A DNA stretch of 64,000 nt, taken from contig CAIVQO010000066.1 of the NCBI GenBank assembly GCA_903908065.1, positions 1 through 64,000 on the forward strand, read 5' to 3'. This document shows, piece by piece, positions 8,096 to 18,310 of the stretch. Below the pieces are notes generated by a model. It was not told the DNA's origin. It was given only the letters and a program-made list of their open reading frames with translations, and made no database searches. The position numbers were made by a program, and so were the translations under genes. This DNA is from an uncultured beta proteobacterium. Its GTDB lineage: Bacteria; Pseudomonadota; Gammaproteobacteria; Burkholderiales; Rhodocyclaceae. How positions within the stretch are numbered: position 1 is the stretch's first letter; every line of letters starts with the position of its first letter.

Positions 8096-9688
8096 TTATT
8101 CCATCGCTTCGTACAGCGGCAGGGTAAGGAATTCCGGATATTCCGGGGTCAGGCTCATCTTGTCGAAAATCACCGCCGCCTGATCGTAGGTATCGGTCTT
8201 TTCTCCCTGGGCCGTGACCACAGCCTTCACCTTGGCCAGTTCTTCGCCGATCATGCCACGCACCATTTCGGCGGTGACCTTGCGGCCGTCGTCGAGCTTG
8301 CCCTTGGGCGAGACCACCCACTGCCAGACCTGCGAGCGGGAGATCTCAGCCGTGGCGGCATCTTCCATCAGGTTGTGGATCGGCACGCAGCCGTTGCCGG
8401 CCAACCAGGAACCGAGGTAGTGGATGCCGACGTTGATGTTGTTGCGCACGCCGGCCTCGGTGATGGGTTGCTCGGGTTGGAAATTCATCCAATCCTTGGG
8501 CCCGAAGGTGTCGGTGCGCTGCTTTTCCCACTGGTTGGGCTTGTCGCCGAGCACCTTGACGAATTCCTCCATGGCGATCGGCACCAGGCCCGGGTGGGCC
8601 ACCCAGCCGCCGTCGTAGCCGTCGTTGGCGTCGCGGGTCTTGTCGTGGCGGATGCCGGCGAGCGCTTTTTCGTTGGCGACCGGATCGTTCTTGATCGGGA
8701 TCAGCGCGCTCATGCCGCCCATGGCCGGGGCGCCGCGCTTGTGGCAGGCCTTGACCAGCGCCAGCGCATAGCTGCGCATGAAGGGCACTTCCATGGTGAT
8801 CGCGCCGCGGTTGGCCAGGCAAAAATCCTTGTTCTTCTTGAATTTCTTGATGCAGGAGAAGATGTAGTCCCAACGGCCGGCATTGAGGCCGGCGCTGTGC
8901 TCGCGCAGCTCATAAAGGATTTCTTCCATCTCGAAGGTGGCGAGGATGGTTTCCACCAGCACGGTGGCCTTGATGGTGCCGCGCGCCATGCCGATGTGGT
9001 CCTGGGCCATGCAGAAGATTTCGTTCCACAGACGGGCTTCGAGGTGGGACTCCATCTTCGGCAGGTAGTAGAAGGGGCCGTCACCGCGTGCAACCTGTTC
9101 CTTGGCGTTGTGGAAGAACACCAGAGCAAAGTCGAAGATGCCACCGGAGACGCGCTGGCCGTCGATCAGCACGTGCTTCTCGTCGAGGTGCCATCCGCGC
9201 GGGCGAATCTGCAGCGTGGCGATCTTGTCGTTGAGCTTGTATTCCTTGCCGGCCTCGTTCTTGAAGCTCAACTGGCGGCGGATGGCCTTGTACAGATTGA
9301 CCTGGCCCTGGATCTGGTTGTCCCACTTCGGGCTGTTGGAGTCCTCGAAGTCGGTCATGTAGGAATCCGCGCCCGAGTTGTAGGCGTTGATGATCATCTT
9401 GGCTTCGACCGGGCCGGTAATCTCGACGCGGCGGCATTCCAGTGCCTTGGGCAGCGGCGCGATCTTCCAGTCGCCTTCACGGATGTGCTTGGTCTCGGGC
9501 AGGAAGTCCGGCATCTCGCCGGCGTCGATACGGGCCTGGCGTTCGATGCGCTTCTTCAGCAGTTCCTGGCGACGCGGCTCGAAGGCGCGATGCAGCTTGG
9601 CGACCAGTTCCAGCGCCTCGGGCGTCAGGATGGTGGCGTATTCGGCGGAAACGGGGGCGTTGATCTGGACGCCGGCGGGCAGGGCCAT
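8096..9688 (-). CDS. aceB: Malate synthase A
   Basis: 530 residues from the ATG at about 9688, the usual AceB length, with AAGGAG six bases upstream deciding the start over an upstream TTG. Characteristic segments include DFEDSNSPKW, RPRGWHLDEKH and ARGTIKATVLVETI, where the glyoxylate and Mg2+ binding residues lie, and WQWVVSPKGKL near the C-terminus. It condenses acetyl-CoA with glyoxylate to malate in the glyoxylate bypass. A LysR gene is divergent, about 100 nt away, and aceA lies 2 kb further right on the same strand but is separately terminated. It is expected to be induced on acetate or fatty acids. Confidence 0.96.
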   Translation of the reverse strand: MALPAGVQINAPVSAEYATILTPEALELVAKLHRAFEPRRQELLKKRIERQARIDAGEMPDFLPETKHIREGDWKIAPLPKALECRRVEITGPVEAKMIINAYNSGADSYMTDFEDSNSPKWDNQIQGQVNLYKAIRRQLSFKNEAGKEYKLNDKIATLQIRPRGWHLDEKHVLIDGQRVSGGIFDFALVFFHNAKEQVARGDGPFYYLPKMESHLEARLWNEIFCMAQDHIGMARGTIKATVLVETILATFEMEEILYELREHSAGLNAGRWDYIFSCIKKFKKNKDFCLANRGAITMEVPFMRSYALALVKACHKRGAPAMGGMSALIPIKNDPVANEKALAGIRHDKTRDANDGYDGGWVAHPGLVPIAMEEFVKVLGDKPNQWEKQRTDTFGPKDWMNFQPEQPITEAGVRNNINVGIHYLGSWLAGNGCVPIHNLMEDAATAEISRSQVWQWVVSPKGKLDDGRKVTAEMVRGMIGEELAKVKAVVTAQGEKTDTYDQAAVIFDKMSLTPEYPEFLTLPLYEAME

Positions 9689-9755
9689 GGGGAACTCCTT
9701 GGTTGGGTTACTGGAATGGTCGAATTCTATTCTTGCCAAATTGGATATAGAAGCT

Positions 9756-9794
9756 ACTATTCGATCAAATTATTCGTGACAAATAGTATCGAAT
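9756..9794. promoter_or_regulatory. Nested inverted repeats in the aceB-lysR divergent region (candidate operator)
   Basis: ACTATT (9756-9761) pairs with AATAGT (9782-9787), and ATTCGAT (9759-9765) pairs with ATCGAAT (9788-9794). The arms flank an AT-rich centre immediately before the LysR start. This is the layout expected for autoregulation by a LysR protein, but the exact T-N11-A box is not decided. Confidence 0.45.
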
Positions 9795-10695
9795 GGATCA
9801 ATTCAAGCAAATCTCAGCCTTTGTAAATGTCGCAAGCCGCGGCAGCTTGTCGGCGGCGGCGCGTACCGAGGGGGTGACGCCGGCCATCATCGGACGTCGG
9901 CTCGATGCCCTTGAAGAGCGACTCGGGGCCAAGTTGCTGCTGCGCACGACACGGCGCATCTCATTGACCTTCGAGGGCGCGGCCTTCCTCGAAGACTGCC
10001 AGCGCATCCTGCGCGAACTGGCCGACGCCGAGGGCGCCGTCAGTCTCGGCGGCATTCGGCCGGGCGGGCATTTGAAGGTGTCGGCGCCGGCCGGCTTCGG
10101 CCGGCGCCATGTCGGGCCCCTGGTGATGGACTTCATGGCGGAAAACCCGGAGGTCACCGTCAGCCTCGATTTGTCGGACCGCGTGGTCGACCTGGTCGAA
10201 GAGAACGTGGACTGCGCGATACGCATCGGCGACCTGGCCGATTCCAGCCTGATCAGCATCCGCCTTGGTGAAATGCGCCGGGTGGTGGTCGCCAGTCCGG
10301 CCTATGTCACCAAATTCGGCGTACCGTCAGCGCCGACTTTCCTCGCCGAGCACAACTGCCTGTCGCTGCGCCAGCAGCGCGGCTGGACTTTGCGGAGTGA
10401 CGGCGAAGTGCGCGTCGTCAAAGTGAGCGGTGGCTTTGAATGCAACGATGGTGCCGTGCTTCATGACTGGGTGGTGGCCGGCAAGGGCCTAGCCTGGCGT
10501 TCCCTGTGGGAGGTGGGGGCAGATATCAAGGCCGGGCGACTGGTGACCGTGCTCGACGAGTTTGCGGCACCGCCGGTCGGCATTCATGCCGTGGTGCCGC
10601 AGCGCCGTCATCTGCCACTGCGGGTGCGACTGTTCATCGACCTGCTCAAGCTGCGCTGGCGCGATGCGGCTTACTGGACCGCCGGGGATGCCTGA
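9793..10695 (+). CDS. LysR family transcriptional regulator, divergent from aceB
   Basis: 300 residues. An N-terminal winged helix-turn-helix (SLSAAARTEGVTPAIIGRRLDALE at about 18-41) is followed by a LysR effector-binding domain from about residue 90. Divergent orientation with malate synthase suggests it controls aceB and perhaps itself; the effector is unknown. The ATG at 9793 gives the usual N-terminus (MDQFKQISAFVNVA) although no good Shine-Dalgarno is visible. The last 25 nt overlap the convergent hydrolase gene. Closely related Rhodocyclaceae regulators next to aceB would support the link, but I could not search. Confidence 0.88.
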   Translation: MDQFKQISAFVNVASRGSLSAAARTEGVTPAIIGRRLDALEERLGAKLLLRTTRRISLTFEGAAFLEDCQRILRELADAEGAVSLGGIRPGGHLKVSAPAGFGRRHVGPLVMDFMAENPEVTVSLDLSDRVVDLVEENVDCAIRIGDLADSSLISIRLGEMRRVVVASPAYVTKFGVPSAPTFLAEHNCLSLRQQRGWTLRSDGEVRVVKVSGGFECNDGAVLHDWVVAGKGLAWRSLWEVGADIKAGRLVTVLDEFAAPPVGIHAVVPQRRHLPLRVRLFIDLLKLRWRDAAYWTAGDA

Positions 10696-11561
10696 GCGGC
10701 TGGCCGACCGAAGGCCGGGCGCAGGAAGTTGTCGAGCCCGCGGATCCACGCTTCGCGACTGAAGACAAAGCCTTCATTGTGGCCGCCCTCGATTTCGAGG
10801 AAGCGCTTGGGTGGCCTGGCCGCCGCAAACAACTGCTCGCCGTGGGCAAAAGGAATGATGTCGTCGCTTCGGCTATGGATCACCAGCACCGGTGACGTGA
10901 TCGATGCCATGCGCTCGCGCGTGTCATAACGGATGCGGGCGAGCAGGCGTACCGGCAGCCACGGATAAATCTGTGAGCCGAGGTCCGGCACCGAGGTGAA
11001 GGTCGAGGCCATGACCAGCGCTGCCGGCCGCTGGACGGCGGCCAGTTGCGCCGCCACCGCGCCGCCCAGTGATTCGCCAAACAGGGCGATCCGGGCGGGC
11101 GGGTAGCCGAGGGCTTGCGTGCCATGACGCCATGCGGCGGCCGCATCGCGGTAGGTGCCGTCTTCCGACGGCTGGCCGCTACTGCGACCATAGCCGCGGT
11201 AGTCGAAGATCAGGCTGGCGTAGCCGAGCTCATGGAACATGCGCAGGTAATCCAGGCGATGGCCGATGTTTCCGGCATTGCCATGAAAGATCAGGATCAG
11301 GCCGTGCGCAGTCTTGCCGGCCTGGGCTGGGACATGCCAGGCGTCCAGCGTTTCGCCGTCGTCAGTGGTGAGTGTCAGCGCATCGAAGCGCAGGCCAATG
11401 GCCGCCGGTGTCGCCGGATAGCCGCGATCCATCGCTGCCTGGAATACCAGCGCGTCCTGCTTGAAATAAATCAGGGCGGCCAATCCTAGGTAAACCAGGA
11501 AAGCGATCTGCAGCGCCGACCAGAGCATCGACTTCCCATTCTGTTTGCGTCCGCGTTCCAT
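10671..11561 (-). CDS. Alpha/beta hydrolase, membrane-anchored (YfhR/BEM46-like)
   Basis: 296 residues. One N-terminal membrane helix (about 12-32) precedes an alpha/beta-hydrolase domain with the oxyanion segment FHGNAGN, the nucleophile elbow GESLGG, the acid in SRSDDIIP and the catalytic His in EGGHNEG. The domain probably faces the periplasm, as for YfhR/BEM46 proteins, whose substrates are unknown. A second possible start is the internal ATG 11 codons in. The 3' end overlaps the LysR gene. No operon partner is evident. Confidence 0.85.
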   Translation of the reverse strand: MERGRKQNGKSMLWSALQIAFLVYLGLAALIYFKQDALVFQAAMDRGYPATPAAIGLRFDALTLTTDDGETLDAWHVPAQAGKTAHGLILIFHGNAGNIGHRLDYLRMFHELGYASLIFDYRGYGRSSGQPSEDGTYRDAAAAWRHGTQALGYPPARIALFGESLGGAVAAQLAAVQRPAALVMASTFTSVPDLGSQIYPWLPVRLLARIRYDTRERMASITSPVLVIHSRSDDIIPFAHGEQLFAAARPPKRFLEIEGGHNEGFVFSREAWIRGLDNFLRPAFGRPAAQASPAVQ

Positions 11562-11608
11562 GACTTGCCCAGCCTAGCCCCGGTATCTGCCGATGACTTT
11601 AACGCAAA

Positions 11609-11640
11609 CAAAAAGGCCGCAACGGTATTCCGTTGCGGCC
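11609..11640 (-). terminator. Intrinsic terminator of aceA
   Basis: GGCCGCAACG and CGTTGCGGCC form a perfect ten-base stem around GTATTC, followed on the minus strand by a T-run. It lies about 27 nt after the aceA stop. Confidence 0.9.
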
Positions 11641-11666
11641 CTGGATGGAGCGATGTGGCGTAAGGC

Positions 11667-12977
11667 TTAGTGGAACTGTTCTTCCTCGGTCGAGCCGTGC
11701 AGCGCGGTCACCGACGAGGCACCGCCCTGGATCACGGTGGTGACGTCGTCGAAGTAGCCGACGCCGACTTCCTGCTGGTGCGAGACGAAGGTGTAACCCT
11801 TGTCGCGCGCGGCGAACTCGGGCTCCTGCACCATGTCGACATAGTGCTTCATGCCTTCGCCGCGGGCATAGGCGTGGGCGAACTGGAAGGTCTGGAACCA
11901 GTTGATGTGGATGCCGGCCAGGGTGATGAACTGGTACTTGTAGCCCATCGCGGCGAGCTCGTCCTGGAACTTGGCGATGGTCTTGTCGTCGAGGTTCTTC
12001 TTCCAGTTGAAGGACGGCGAGCAGTTGTACGACAGCAGCTTGCCGGGCGAGGCCGCCTGCACGGCCTGGGCGAATTCGCGGGCGAAGCCGAGGTCGGGCT
12101 TGCCGGTTTCGCACCACACCAGGTCGGCGTAGGGGGCGTAGGCGACGCCGCGGCTGATCGACTGCTCAAGGCCGTTCTTGACGCGGTAGAAGCCTTCCGG
12201 GGTGCGCTCGCCGGTGACGAAGGGCTTGTCGTTGGCGTCGTGGTCGGAGGTCAGCAGGTTGGCGGCTTCGGCATCGGTGCGGGCCAGGATGATGGTCGGC
12301 ACGCCCATGGTGTCGGCGGCGAAGCGCGCGGCGATCAACTTCTCCACAGCCTCGTTGGTCGGCACCAGCACCTTGCCACCCATGTGGCCGCACTTCTTCA
12401 CGGCCGCCAGCTGGTCTTCGAAATGCACGCCGGCAGCGCCGGCGGTGATCATGTTCTTCATCAGTTCGAAGGCGTTCAGCACGCCGCCGAAGCCGGCTTC
12501 TGCGTCTGCAACGATGGGCAGGAAGTAGTCGATGTATTCCTTGCTTTCCGGATCAATGCCGCGCGACCACTGGATCTCGTCGGCACGCTTGAAGGTGTTG
12601 TTGATGCGGCGGACCATGGTCGGCACTGAGTCGTACGCGTACAGCGACTGGTCCGGATACATGGTCTCGGAGGTGTTGCCGTCGGCGGCAACCTGCCAGC
12701 CCGAGAGATAAACGGCTTCGAGGCCGGCTTTGGCCTGCTGCATGGCCTGGCCCGCGCTGATGGCGCCGAAGGCATTGACGTAACCCTTCTTGGCGGTGCC
12801 ATTGACCAGCGACCAGAGCTTTTCGGCGCCGCGCTTGGCGACGGTGTACTCGATCGGGAAGGTGCCGCGCAGGCGCACGACGTCGTCGGCGCTGTAACCA
12901 CGCTTGATGCCTTTCCAGCGGGGGTTTTCGGCCCAGTCCTTGGCCAGGGCGGCGGCTTGTGCTTTGCGATCAGTCAT
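11667..12977 (-). CDS. aceA: Isocitrate lyase
   Basis: 436 residues, the length of E. coli AceA. The catalytic signature KKCGHMGGK has its Cys at 196. Substrate and Mg2+ binding segments such as [11 protein letters not shown] and [10 protein letters not shown] are present. It splits isocitrate to glyoxylate and succinate, opening the glyoxylate bypass with aceB about 2 kb away. The start is supported by AAAGAGG eight bases upstream. An unusually AT-rich leader of about 200 nt, in contrast to the GC-rich surroundings, precedes it and probably carries the promoter and regulator sites. Confidence 0.97.
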   Translation of the reverse strand: MTDRKAQAAALAKDWAENPRWKGIKRGYSADDVVRLRGTFPIEYTVAKRGAEKLWSLVNGTAKKGYVNAFGAISAGQAMQQAKAGLEAVYLSGWQVAADGNTSETMYPDQSLYAYDSVPTMVRRINNTFKRADEIQWSRGIDPESKEYIDYFLPIVADAEAGFGGVLNAFELMKNMITAGAAGVHFEDQLAAVKKCGHMGGKVLVPTNEAVEKLIAARFAADTMGVPTIILARTDAEAANLLTSDHDANDKPFVTGERTPEGFYRVKNGLEQSISRGVAYAPYADLVWCETGKPDLGFAREFAQAVQAASPGKLLSYNCSPSFNWKKNLDDKTIAKFQDELAAMGYKYQFITLAGIHINWFQTFQFAHAYARGEGMKHYVDMVQEPEFAARDKGYTFVSHQQEVGVGYFDDVTTVIQGGASSVTALHGSTEEEQFH

Positions 12978-13126
12978 GTTGAATCCTCTTTAAGGGGTTG
13001 TCGAAGGGGGTGCTCTTGTGAGGAGCGACGACGCCAGTATAAAGAGGATTTTGCGTTGCAGCAACGGTCTTATATAAGAGTTATCAAAATATTATTCTTA
13101 TTTTAAACAATCGGATAAGCTAATAA

Positions 13127-13160
13127 TTTCTCATTGCGAAATCGATTCCGCAATGAGAAA
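13127..13160. terminator. Perfect 12-bp inverted repeat between rraA and aceA
   Basis: TTTCTCATTGCG pairs exactly with CGCAATGAGAAA around a ten-base loop. On the minus strand it follows the rraA stop by about 25 nt and is followed by TTATTAGCTTAT, a poor T-run. It may terminate the clpS-clpA-rraA transcript or act as an operator upstream of aceA. Confidence 0.55.
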
Positions 13161-13184
13161 TAGGAAACCTGACAGATATATGTC

Positions 13185-13679
13185 TTATAGAGGACTTGTA
13201 TCGTGCAGTGCCGAACTGCTCACGATCACACCATCCTCGTCGGCATACAGCCACTCGCCGGGAAGGAAGCTGACCCCGCCGAAACTGACCGGGATCTCGG
13301 CTTCGCCAACGTTCCGTTTCACGGTCTTCATCGGATGCGTGTCAATGGCAAAGACACCCAGATCCATTTCACCGATCGCGCGCGAATCGCGAATGCAGCC
13401 ATACACGAGGATGCCGGCCCAGCCGTTCTTGACCGCAAGTTCGGCGAGCTGGTCGCCCACCAGTGCCCTGCGCAAGCTTCCGCCGCCATCGATTACCAAT
13501 ACGCGTCCTTCGCCGGGAGTCGCCAGTGTCGAGCGAACCAGCGAATTGTCTTCAAACAGCTTCAGCGTGGCGATGCGCCCAAAAAAGGCCTCTCGCCCGC
13601 CAAAACTGCTGAACATGGGCTCGACGACGCGAACCTTGTCTTCATGGGCATCGCAAAGATCGGTAGTCAGGAAATCCAT
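13185..13679 (-). CDS. rraA: RraA family protein (RNase E inhibitor or HMG/CHA aldolase type)
   Basis: 164 residues from the ATG at 13679. An upstream in-frame TTG overlaps the clpA stop but is less likely. The family core [23 protein letters not shown] and the [19 protein letters not shown] segment, with its Arg-Asp pair, match RraA. In E. coli RraA binds RNase E and inhibits it; many homologues are instead class II aldolases acting on 4-hydroxy-4-methyl-2-oxoglutarate, and sequence alone cannot separate the two. It follows clpA directly and is probably in the same transcript. Confidence 0.85.
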   Translation of the reverse strand: MDFLTTDLCDAHEDKVRVVEPMFSSFGGREAFFGRIATLKLFEDNSLVRSTLATPGEGRVLVIDGGGSLRRALVGDQLAELAVKNGWAGILVYGCIRDSRAIGEMDLGVFAIDTHPMKTVKRNVGEAEIPVSFGGVSFLPGEWLYADEDGVIVSSSALHDTSPL

Positions 13680-13684
13680 CGTTC

Positions 13685-15964
13685 TCAATCGATTGGGGTG
13701 GTGATCGGTGGGGTGGTCGACGTCAGTTCTTCGAACGCCAGCAGGATCTTTTCGTGTTCGTCGAGGTCGATGGTTACGCGCCCGCCGTGGATCAGTCGGC
13801 CGAACAGCAGTTCGTCGGCCAGGGCCGAGCGAATCGTGTCCTGAATCAACCTTGCCATGGGCCGCGCACCCATCAGCGGATCGAAGCCCTTTTCGGCCAG
13901 CCAGGCACGCAGGGCATCGGTGAAAATCGCTTCGACTTTCTTTTCGTGCAACTGCCCCTCGAGTTGCATCAGGAACTTGTCGACCACGCGCAGAATGATT
14001 TCGGCGTCGAGCGCGCGGAAGGAAATAATCGCGTCAAGGCGATTGCGGAATTCCGGCGTGAACATCCGCTTGATGTCGGCCATTTCGTCGCCCGGGCCTT
14101 TGCTGGTAGTGAAGCCGATGCTGGTCTTCTGAAGCGCCTCGGCGCCGGCATTGGTGGTCATCACGATCACGACATTGCGGAAATCGGCCTTGCGCCCATT
14201 GTTGTCGGTAAGCGTGCCGTGATCCATCACCTGCAACAGGATATTAAACACCTCGGGATGGGCCTTCTCGATTTCGTCCAGAAGCAACACGGCGTGCGGC
14301 TTTTTGGTGACGGCCTCGGTCAGCAGGCCGCCCTGGTCGAAACCGACATAGCCGGGTGGGGCGCCGATCAGACGGCTGACAGCATGCCGTTCCATGTACT
14401 CCGACATGTCGAAACGGATCAGTTCGATGCCCATGCCATACGCGAGCTGGCGGGCGACTTCGGTCTTGCCGACACCTGTTGGGCCGGAGAACAGGAAGCA
14501 GCCGATCGGCTTTTGCGGGTCGCCGAGGCCGGAACGCGACATCTTGATCGCCTTGGCCAGCGCATCGATGGCGGCATCCTGTCCGAACACCATGTTCTTC
14601 AAGTCGCGGTCGAGATTCTTGAGCGCCGAGCGATCGTCCGCCGAGACATGCTGCGGGGGAATGCGCGCAATCTTGGCGACGATGTCTTCGATCTCGAGCT
14701 TGCCAATGGTCTTCTTCTGCTTCGACTTCGGCAAGATCCGCTGGGCCGCCCCGGCTTCGTCGATCACGTCGATCGCCTTGTCGGGCAGGTGCCGGTCATT
14801 GATGTACTTGGCGGACAACTCGGCGGCGCTGGAAATCGCCGCCGACGAGTACTTGACGCCGTGATGTTCCTCGAAGCGCGACTTGAGCCCGCGCAGGATG
14901 GACACCGTTTCATTGACCGAAGGTTCGTTGACATCGACTTTCTGGAAGCGACGGGACAACGCGTGATCCTTTTCGAACACGCCGCGGAACTCTGTGTAGG
15001 TCGTTGCGCCAATGCACTTCAGGGCACCCGACGACAGGGCCGGTTTGAGCAGGTTGGAGGCATCCATGGTTCCGCCCGAGGCAGCACCGGCGCCGATTAG
15101 GGTATGGATTTCGTCGATGAACAATATGGCATTGGGATTGTCGGCCAGCTGCTTGAGGACGCCTTTCAGGCGTTGCTCGAAATCGCCCCGATACTTGGTG
15201 CCCGCCAGCAGGGCACCCATGTCCAGGCAATACACGGTCGCGTTGGCCAGGATTTCAGGTACCCGGCCTTCGACGATGTGCCGTGCGAGACCCTCGGCAA
15301 TCGCTGTTTTGCCGACCCCTGCCTCGCCAACCAGCAGGGGGTTGTTCTTGCGCCGCCGGCAAAGCGTCTGAATGACGCGTTCCAGTTCCTTGTCGCGCCC
15401 GATCAGGGGGTCAATCTTGCCGGTGAGTGCCTGCTGATTCAGATTCTGGGTAAAGCTCTCCAGCGCACCGCCCTTCTCCTGGGTTTCGGTTTCGGTTTCG
15501 TTGGCTTCTTCCTTATTGGGACGCGCCTGCGGCGTCTTGGTGATGCCGTGTGATATGAAATTCACGACATCGAGACGCGATACGTTCTGGCGCTGCAGGA
15601 AGAAAACGGCGTGCGAATCCTTTTCGCCAAATATCGCCACCAGTACATTGGCTCCCGTGACTTCCTTCTTTCCAGAGGACTGCACATGGAGGATCGCTCG
15701 CTGGATGACGCGCTGGAAGCCAAGCGTCGGTTGGGTGTCTATCTCCTCGCTGCCAGCAACGGTAGGCGTGTGTTCGTTGATGAAGGTGAGCAGTTCCTTG
15801 CGCAGGGCTTCGATGTCGGCTGCACAAGCACGCAGGACCTCGGCGGCGGATGGATTGTCGAGGAGCGCCAGAAGCAGGTGCTCGACGGTTATGAATTCGT
15901 GCCGTTTTTGACGCGCCTCCACAAATGCCATGTGCAGACTGACTTCGAGTTCCTGGGCAATCAT
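13685..15964 (-). CDS. clpA: ATP-dependent Clp protease ATP-binding subunit ClpA
   Basis: 759 residues from the ATG at 15964, with GGAGG seven bases upstream and an ATGA overlap with the clpS stop. The Clp N domain (1-145) is followed by AAA+ module D1 (Walker A GEAGVGKT at 213-220, LFIDEIH Walker B) and D2 (GPTGVGKT at 494-501). ClpA unfolds substrates for ClpP; ClpS next door directs N-end-rule substrates to it. An Asp/Glu/Thr-rich segment (about 150-165) links N and D1. Overlap with clpS and tight spacing to rraA point to one operon. Confidence 0.97.
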   Translation of the reverse strand: MIAQELEVSLHMAFVEARQKRHEFITVEHLLLALLDNPSAAEVLRACAADIEALRKELLTFINEHTPTVAGSEEIDTQPTLGFQRVIQRAILHVQSSGKKEVTGANVLVAIFGEKDSHAVFFLQRQNVSRLDVVNFISHGITKTPQARPNKEEANETETETQEKGGALESFTQNLNQQALTGKIDPLIGRDKELERVIQTLCRRRKNNPLLVGEAGVGKTAIAEGLARHIVEGRVPEILANATVYCLDMGALLAGTKYRGDFEQRLKGVLKQLADNPNAILFIDEIHTLIGAGAASGGTMDASNLLKPALSSGALKCIGATTYTEFRGVFEKDHALSRRFQKVDVNEPSVNETVSILRGLKSRFEEHHGVKYSSAAISSAAELSAKYINDRHLPDKAIDVIDEAGAAQRILPKSKQKKTIGKLEIEDIVAKIARIPPQHVSADDRSALKNLDRDLKNMVFGQDAAIDALAKAIKMSRSGLGDPQKPIGCFLFSGPTGVGKTEVARQLAYGMGIELIRFDMSEYMERHAVSRLIGAPPGYVGFDQGGLLTEAVTKKPHAVLLLDEIEKAHPEVFNILLQVMDHGTLTDNNGRKADFRNVVIVMTTNAGAEALQKTSIGFTTSKGPGDEMADIKRMFTPEFRNRLDAIISFRALDAEIILRVVDKFLMQLEGQLHEKKVEAIFTDALRAWLAEKGFDPLMGARPMARLIQDTIRSALADELLFGRLIHGGRVTIDLDEHEKILLAFEELTSTTPPITTPID

Positions 15965-16284
15965 CAGTTTTCCTCCATTACGCATGCCAGCGGATGCTGG
16001 TGTTTGCGCGAATATTCGCTGACCTGCTGAACCTTGGTGGCGGCTACGTCGTAGGGATAGACGCCGCATGCCCCCTTGCCTTCGCGATGAACCTTGAGCA
16101 TTACCTGGGTTGACTGTTCCCGTGAAAGCCCGAAAAACCTTTCCAGCACGATGACGACGAAATCCATGGGAGTGAAGTCGTCATTGAGTAGCAGTACCTT
16201 GTACATGGGGGGCGGCTTGGTCCTGCTTTGTTCCGGGGCCAGGGCCGCGCTGCCATCGAATTCAACTTGCTTGCGTGTCGCCAT
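15964..16284 (-). CDS. clpS: ClpS adaptor protein
   Basis: 106 residues. After an unstructured N-terminus the core shows [17 protein letters not shown], the Asn-Asp that binds N-degrons, [14 protein letters not shown] and the C-terminal PLACVMEEN. ClpS delivers proteins with destabilising N-terminal residues to ClpAP. Its TGA stop overlaps the clpA ATG, the standard clpS-clpA arrangement and a sign of translational coupling. Confidence 0.97.
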   Translation of the reverse strand: MATRKQVEFDGSAALAPEQSRTKPPPMYKVLLLNDDFTPMDFVVIVLERFFGLSREQSTQVMLKVHREGKGACGVYPYDVAATKVQQVSEYSRKHQHPLACVMEEN

Positions 16285-16647
16285 TGGCCGATTGTAATTT
16301 GATTCCGATTCAGTTCAACACTACGAAAAAGAGGGGATTCGCGCCGCGCCCGAAGCTTATCTTGGTACGAAAACGGCAATCGCAAGATCGGAATGTCTGT
16401 GCAATGCAACATCGAAAGTTCTTGACGCTGCTTGACAATATGCGTAAAACGCGAACCGTGTTTGGCTCAAATTCCCCGCAGTGACCTACGGTCTTCTCAA
16501 AGCCTGTTTTCCAGCAGTTCCTCTGAATCGCCGCTTGGCCCCCTCTGCCTCTCCGAAATTGAACCAATACATGCCCCGGCCGGGGTGCGGTGTCTTGCAG
16601 CCCGCAACGGTGGCCGATTTGTTCGTTTTTGATTAAGGAAAAGTTAC
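16285..16647. other. Divergent clpS / cold-shock gene intergenic region with long leader
   Basis: No gene. It holds the promoters of clpS (minus) and the cold-shock gene (plus). The predicted + strand promoter at 16422-16450 leaves a leader of about 190 nt before the cold-shock ATG, comparable to the structured 5' UTR of E. coli cspA. A CCCCGGCCGGGG palindrome occurs near 16575. Confidence 0.6.
16422..16450 (+). promoter_or_regulatory. Predicted sigma-70 promoter of the cold-shock gene
   Basis: TTGACG at 16422-16427 and TAAAAC at 16445-16450 with a 17-bp spacer. Transcription would begin near 16457. Confidence 0.5.
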
Positions 16648-16851
16648 ATGGCAACTGGTACTGTTAAGTGGTTCAACGACGCCAAGGGTTTCGGCTTCAT
16701 TACTCCCGATGACGGCAGCGAGGATTTGTTCGCGCATTTCTCCGCGATCAACATGTCCGGCTTCAAGTCGCTGAAGGAAGGTGAAAAGGTTTCCTTCGAC
16801 GTCGTGCAAGGGCCGAAGGGCAAGCAGGCGTCTAATATTCAGAAGGCTTGA
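16648..16851 (+). CDS. Cold-shock domain protein (CspA family)
   Basis: 67 residues forming a single cold-shock domain. [18 protein letters not shown] contains RNP1 (KGFGFI) and DLFAHF is RNP2. It binds single-stranded RNA and DNA and acts as an RNA chaperone. The start has AAGGA at ideal spacing. The long leader suggests post-transcriptional, temperature-dependent control. Which Csp paralogue it corresponds to cannot be told from one copy. A terminator shared with icd follows. Confidence 0.96.
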   Translation: MATGTVKWFNDAKGFGFITPDDGSEDLFAHFSAINMSGFKSLKEGEKVSFDVVQGPKGKQASNIQKA

Positions 16852-16893
16852 TCTTTCCGTTTCGGTTTCTGGCCCTACCAGTTCCGAAAAACA

Positions 16894-16920
16894 AAGCCCG
16901 CCGAAAGGCGGGCTTTTTTT
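16894..16920. terminator. Bidirectional terminator between the csp gene and icd
   Basis: AAGCCCGCC, GAAA loop, GGCGGGCTT and a seven-T run. Stable on both strands, between convergent genes. Confidence 0.92.
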
Positions 16921-16937
16921 ATTTCAGGTCGCAGTGA

Positions 16938-18167
16938 TTACATGCGGTCGATCATTGCCTGACCAAAGGCGGAGCATTTGACTTCGGTTGCACCTTCCAT
17001 CAAGCGCGCAAAGTCATAGGTAACCACCTTGTCGCCGATGGCCGCTTCCATTGACTTGATGATCAGATCGGCGGCTTCGACCCAACCCAGGTGGCGCAAC
17101 ATCATCTCGGCCGAAAGAATCAGCGAGCCCGGATTGACATAGTCCTTGCCTGCATATTTCGGTGCGGTGCCGTGGGTGGCCTCAAAGCAGGCGTACAGGT
17201 CCGAGATATTGGCCCCCGGTGCAATTCCGATGCCGCCAACCTGTGCTGCCAAGGCGTCGGAGATGTAATCCCCGTTAAGGTTCAGGGTGGCTATCACATC
17301 GTATTCGGCGGGTCGCAAGAGGATCTGCTGTAGGAACGCATCTGCAATCGCATCCTTGACGACAATGCCGTTCGGCAATTTGAGCCAAGGGCCGCCATCG
17401 ATCTCCACACCTCCGAACTCGTTCTTGGCCAGGGCATAGCCCCAGTCGCGGAATGCGCCCTCGGTGTACTTCATGATGTTGCCTTTATGCACGAGGGTCA
17501 CGGACTTGCGCTTGTTCGTGATGGCGTACTTGATCGCGGCACGAACCAAGCGCTCGGTGCCCTCTCTTGAAACGGGCTTGATACCGATTCCCGAGGTGGC
17601 GGGGAAGCGAATCTTCTTGACCCCCATCTGGTTCTGCAGGAAGTCGATTACCTTGCGGCAGTTGTCGGTTTCGGCAGCCCACTCGATCCCGGCATAGATG
17701 TCCTCGGTGTTTTCCCGGTAGATCACCATGTCGGTCTTAGACGGATCCTTGAGTGGAGAAGGAACGCCCTTGAAGTAGCGCACCGGACGCACGCACTGGT
17801 AGAGGTCCATCTCCTGGCGCAAGGCGACATTCAGGGAGCGGATGCCCCCCCCGACCGGCGTGGTCATGGGGCCCTTGATCGACACCGAGTACTCCTTGCA
17901 GGCGGCGATCGTTTCTGCGGGTAGCCAGATGTCCGGGCCGTAAAGGCGGGTCGCCTTTTCCCCGGCGAAAACTTCCATCCACGAAATCTTGCGCTTTCCG
18001 CCGTAGGCCTTTTCAACCGCGGCGTCGACCACCTTTTTCATCACCGGAGTGATATCGACCCCGATCCCATCTCCCTCGATGAACGGGATGATCGGGTTAT
18101 CCGGTATCGGCTGGCCCGGGACGATTTTCTGGCCTTGGGCGGGAATCTTGATCAGTGACGCGCTCAT
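16938..18167 (-). CDS. icd: Isocitrate dehydrogenase, NADP-dependent, dimeric type
   Basis: 409 residues, close to E. coli Icd. The substrate loop [13 protein letters not shown] carries Ser111, the residue phosphorylated by AceK in E. coli, followed by the RxxxDLY segment. [32 protein letters not shown] and HGTAPKYAG form the remaining active site and coenzyme site. It converts isocitrate to 2-oxoglutarate in the TCA cycle. The adjacent monomeric isozyme and the nearby aceK suggest flux control at the isocitrate branch point. Confidence 0.96.
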   Translation of the reverse strand: MSASLIKIPAQGQKIVPGQPIPDNPIIPFIEGDGIGVDITPVMKKVVDAAVEKAYGGKRKISWMEVFAGEKATRLYGPDIWLPAETIAACKEYSVSIKGPMTTPVGGGIRSLNVALRQEMDLYQCVRPVRYFKGVPSPLKDPSKTDMVIYRENTEDIYAGIEWAAETDNCRKVIDFLQNQMGVKKIRFPATSGIGIKPVSREGTERLVRAAIKYAITNKRKSVTLVHKGNIMKYTEGAFRDWGYALAKNEFGGVEIDGGPWLKLPNGIVVKDAIADAFLQQILLRPAEYDVIATLNLNGDYISDALAAQVGGIGIAPGANISDLYACFEATHGTAPKYAGKDYVNPGSLILSAEMMLRHLGWVEAADLIIKSMEAAIGDKVVTYDFARLMEGATEVKCSAFGQAMIDRM

Positions 18168-18273
18168 GTCTGCTCCGTATCATTGTTTTGGAAAAATCGA
18201 GTCCTCCGATAACCATGACTGTGATCATGGCTACCCGGTCGATTATCTACCAAGATTGGACTGGCGCGCTGCG

Positions 18274-18298
18274 CCCGACGGGGGCGAGCCCCGTCGGG
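18274..18298. other. GC-rich hairpin between icd and the monomeric IDH gene
   Basis: CCCGACGGGG pairs with CCCCGTCGGG around GCGAG, ten perfect base pairs. There is no T-run on the minus strand, so it is at best a partial terminator or processing site for the upstream icd2 transcript. A second small repeat, CCATGA-N6-TCATGG at 18213-18230, lies closer to the icd start and may be an operator. Confidence 0.55.
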
Positions 18299-18310
18299 GT
18301 GAAAACGAAG

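Noticed and set aside
10316-10341. A 22/26 match to the dispersed repeat inside the LysR gene
   Set aside because: The peptide here (GVPSAPTFLAEHNCL) has the normal LysR spacing, so nothing has been inserted. The match is best taken as chance within coding sequence.
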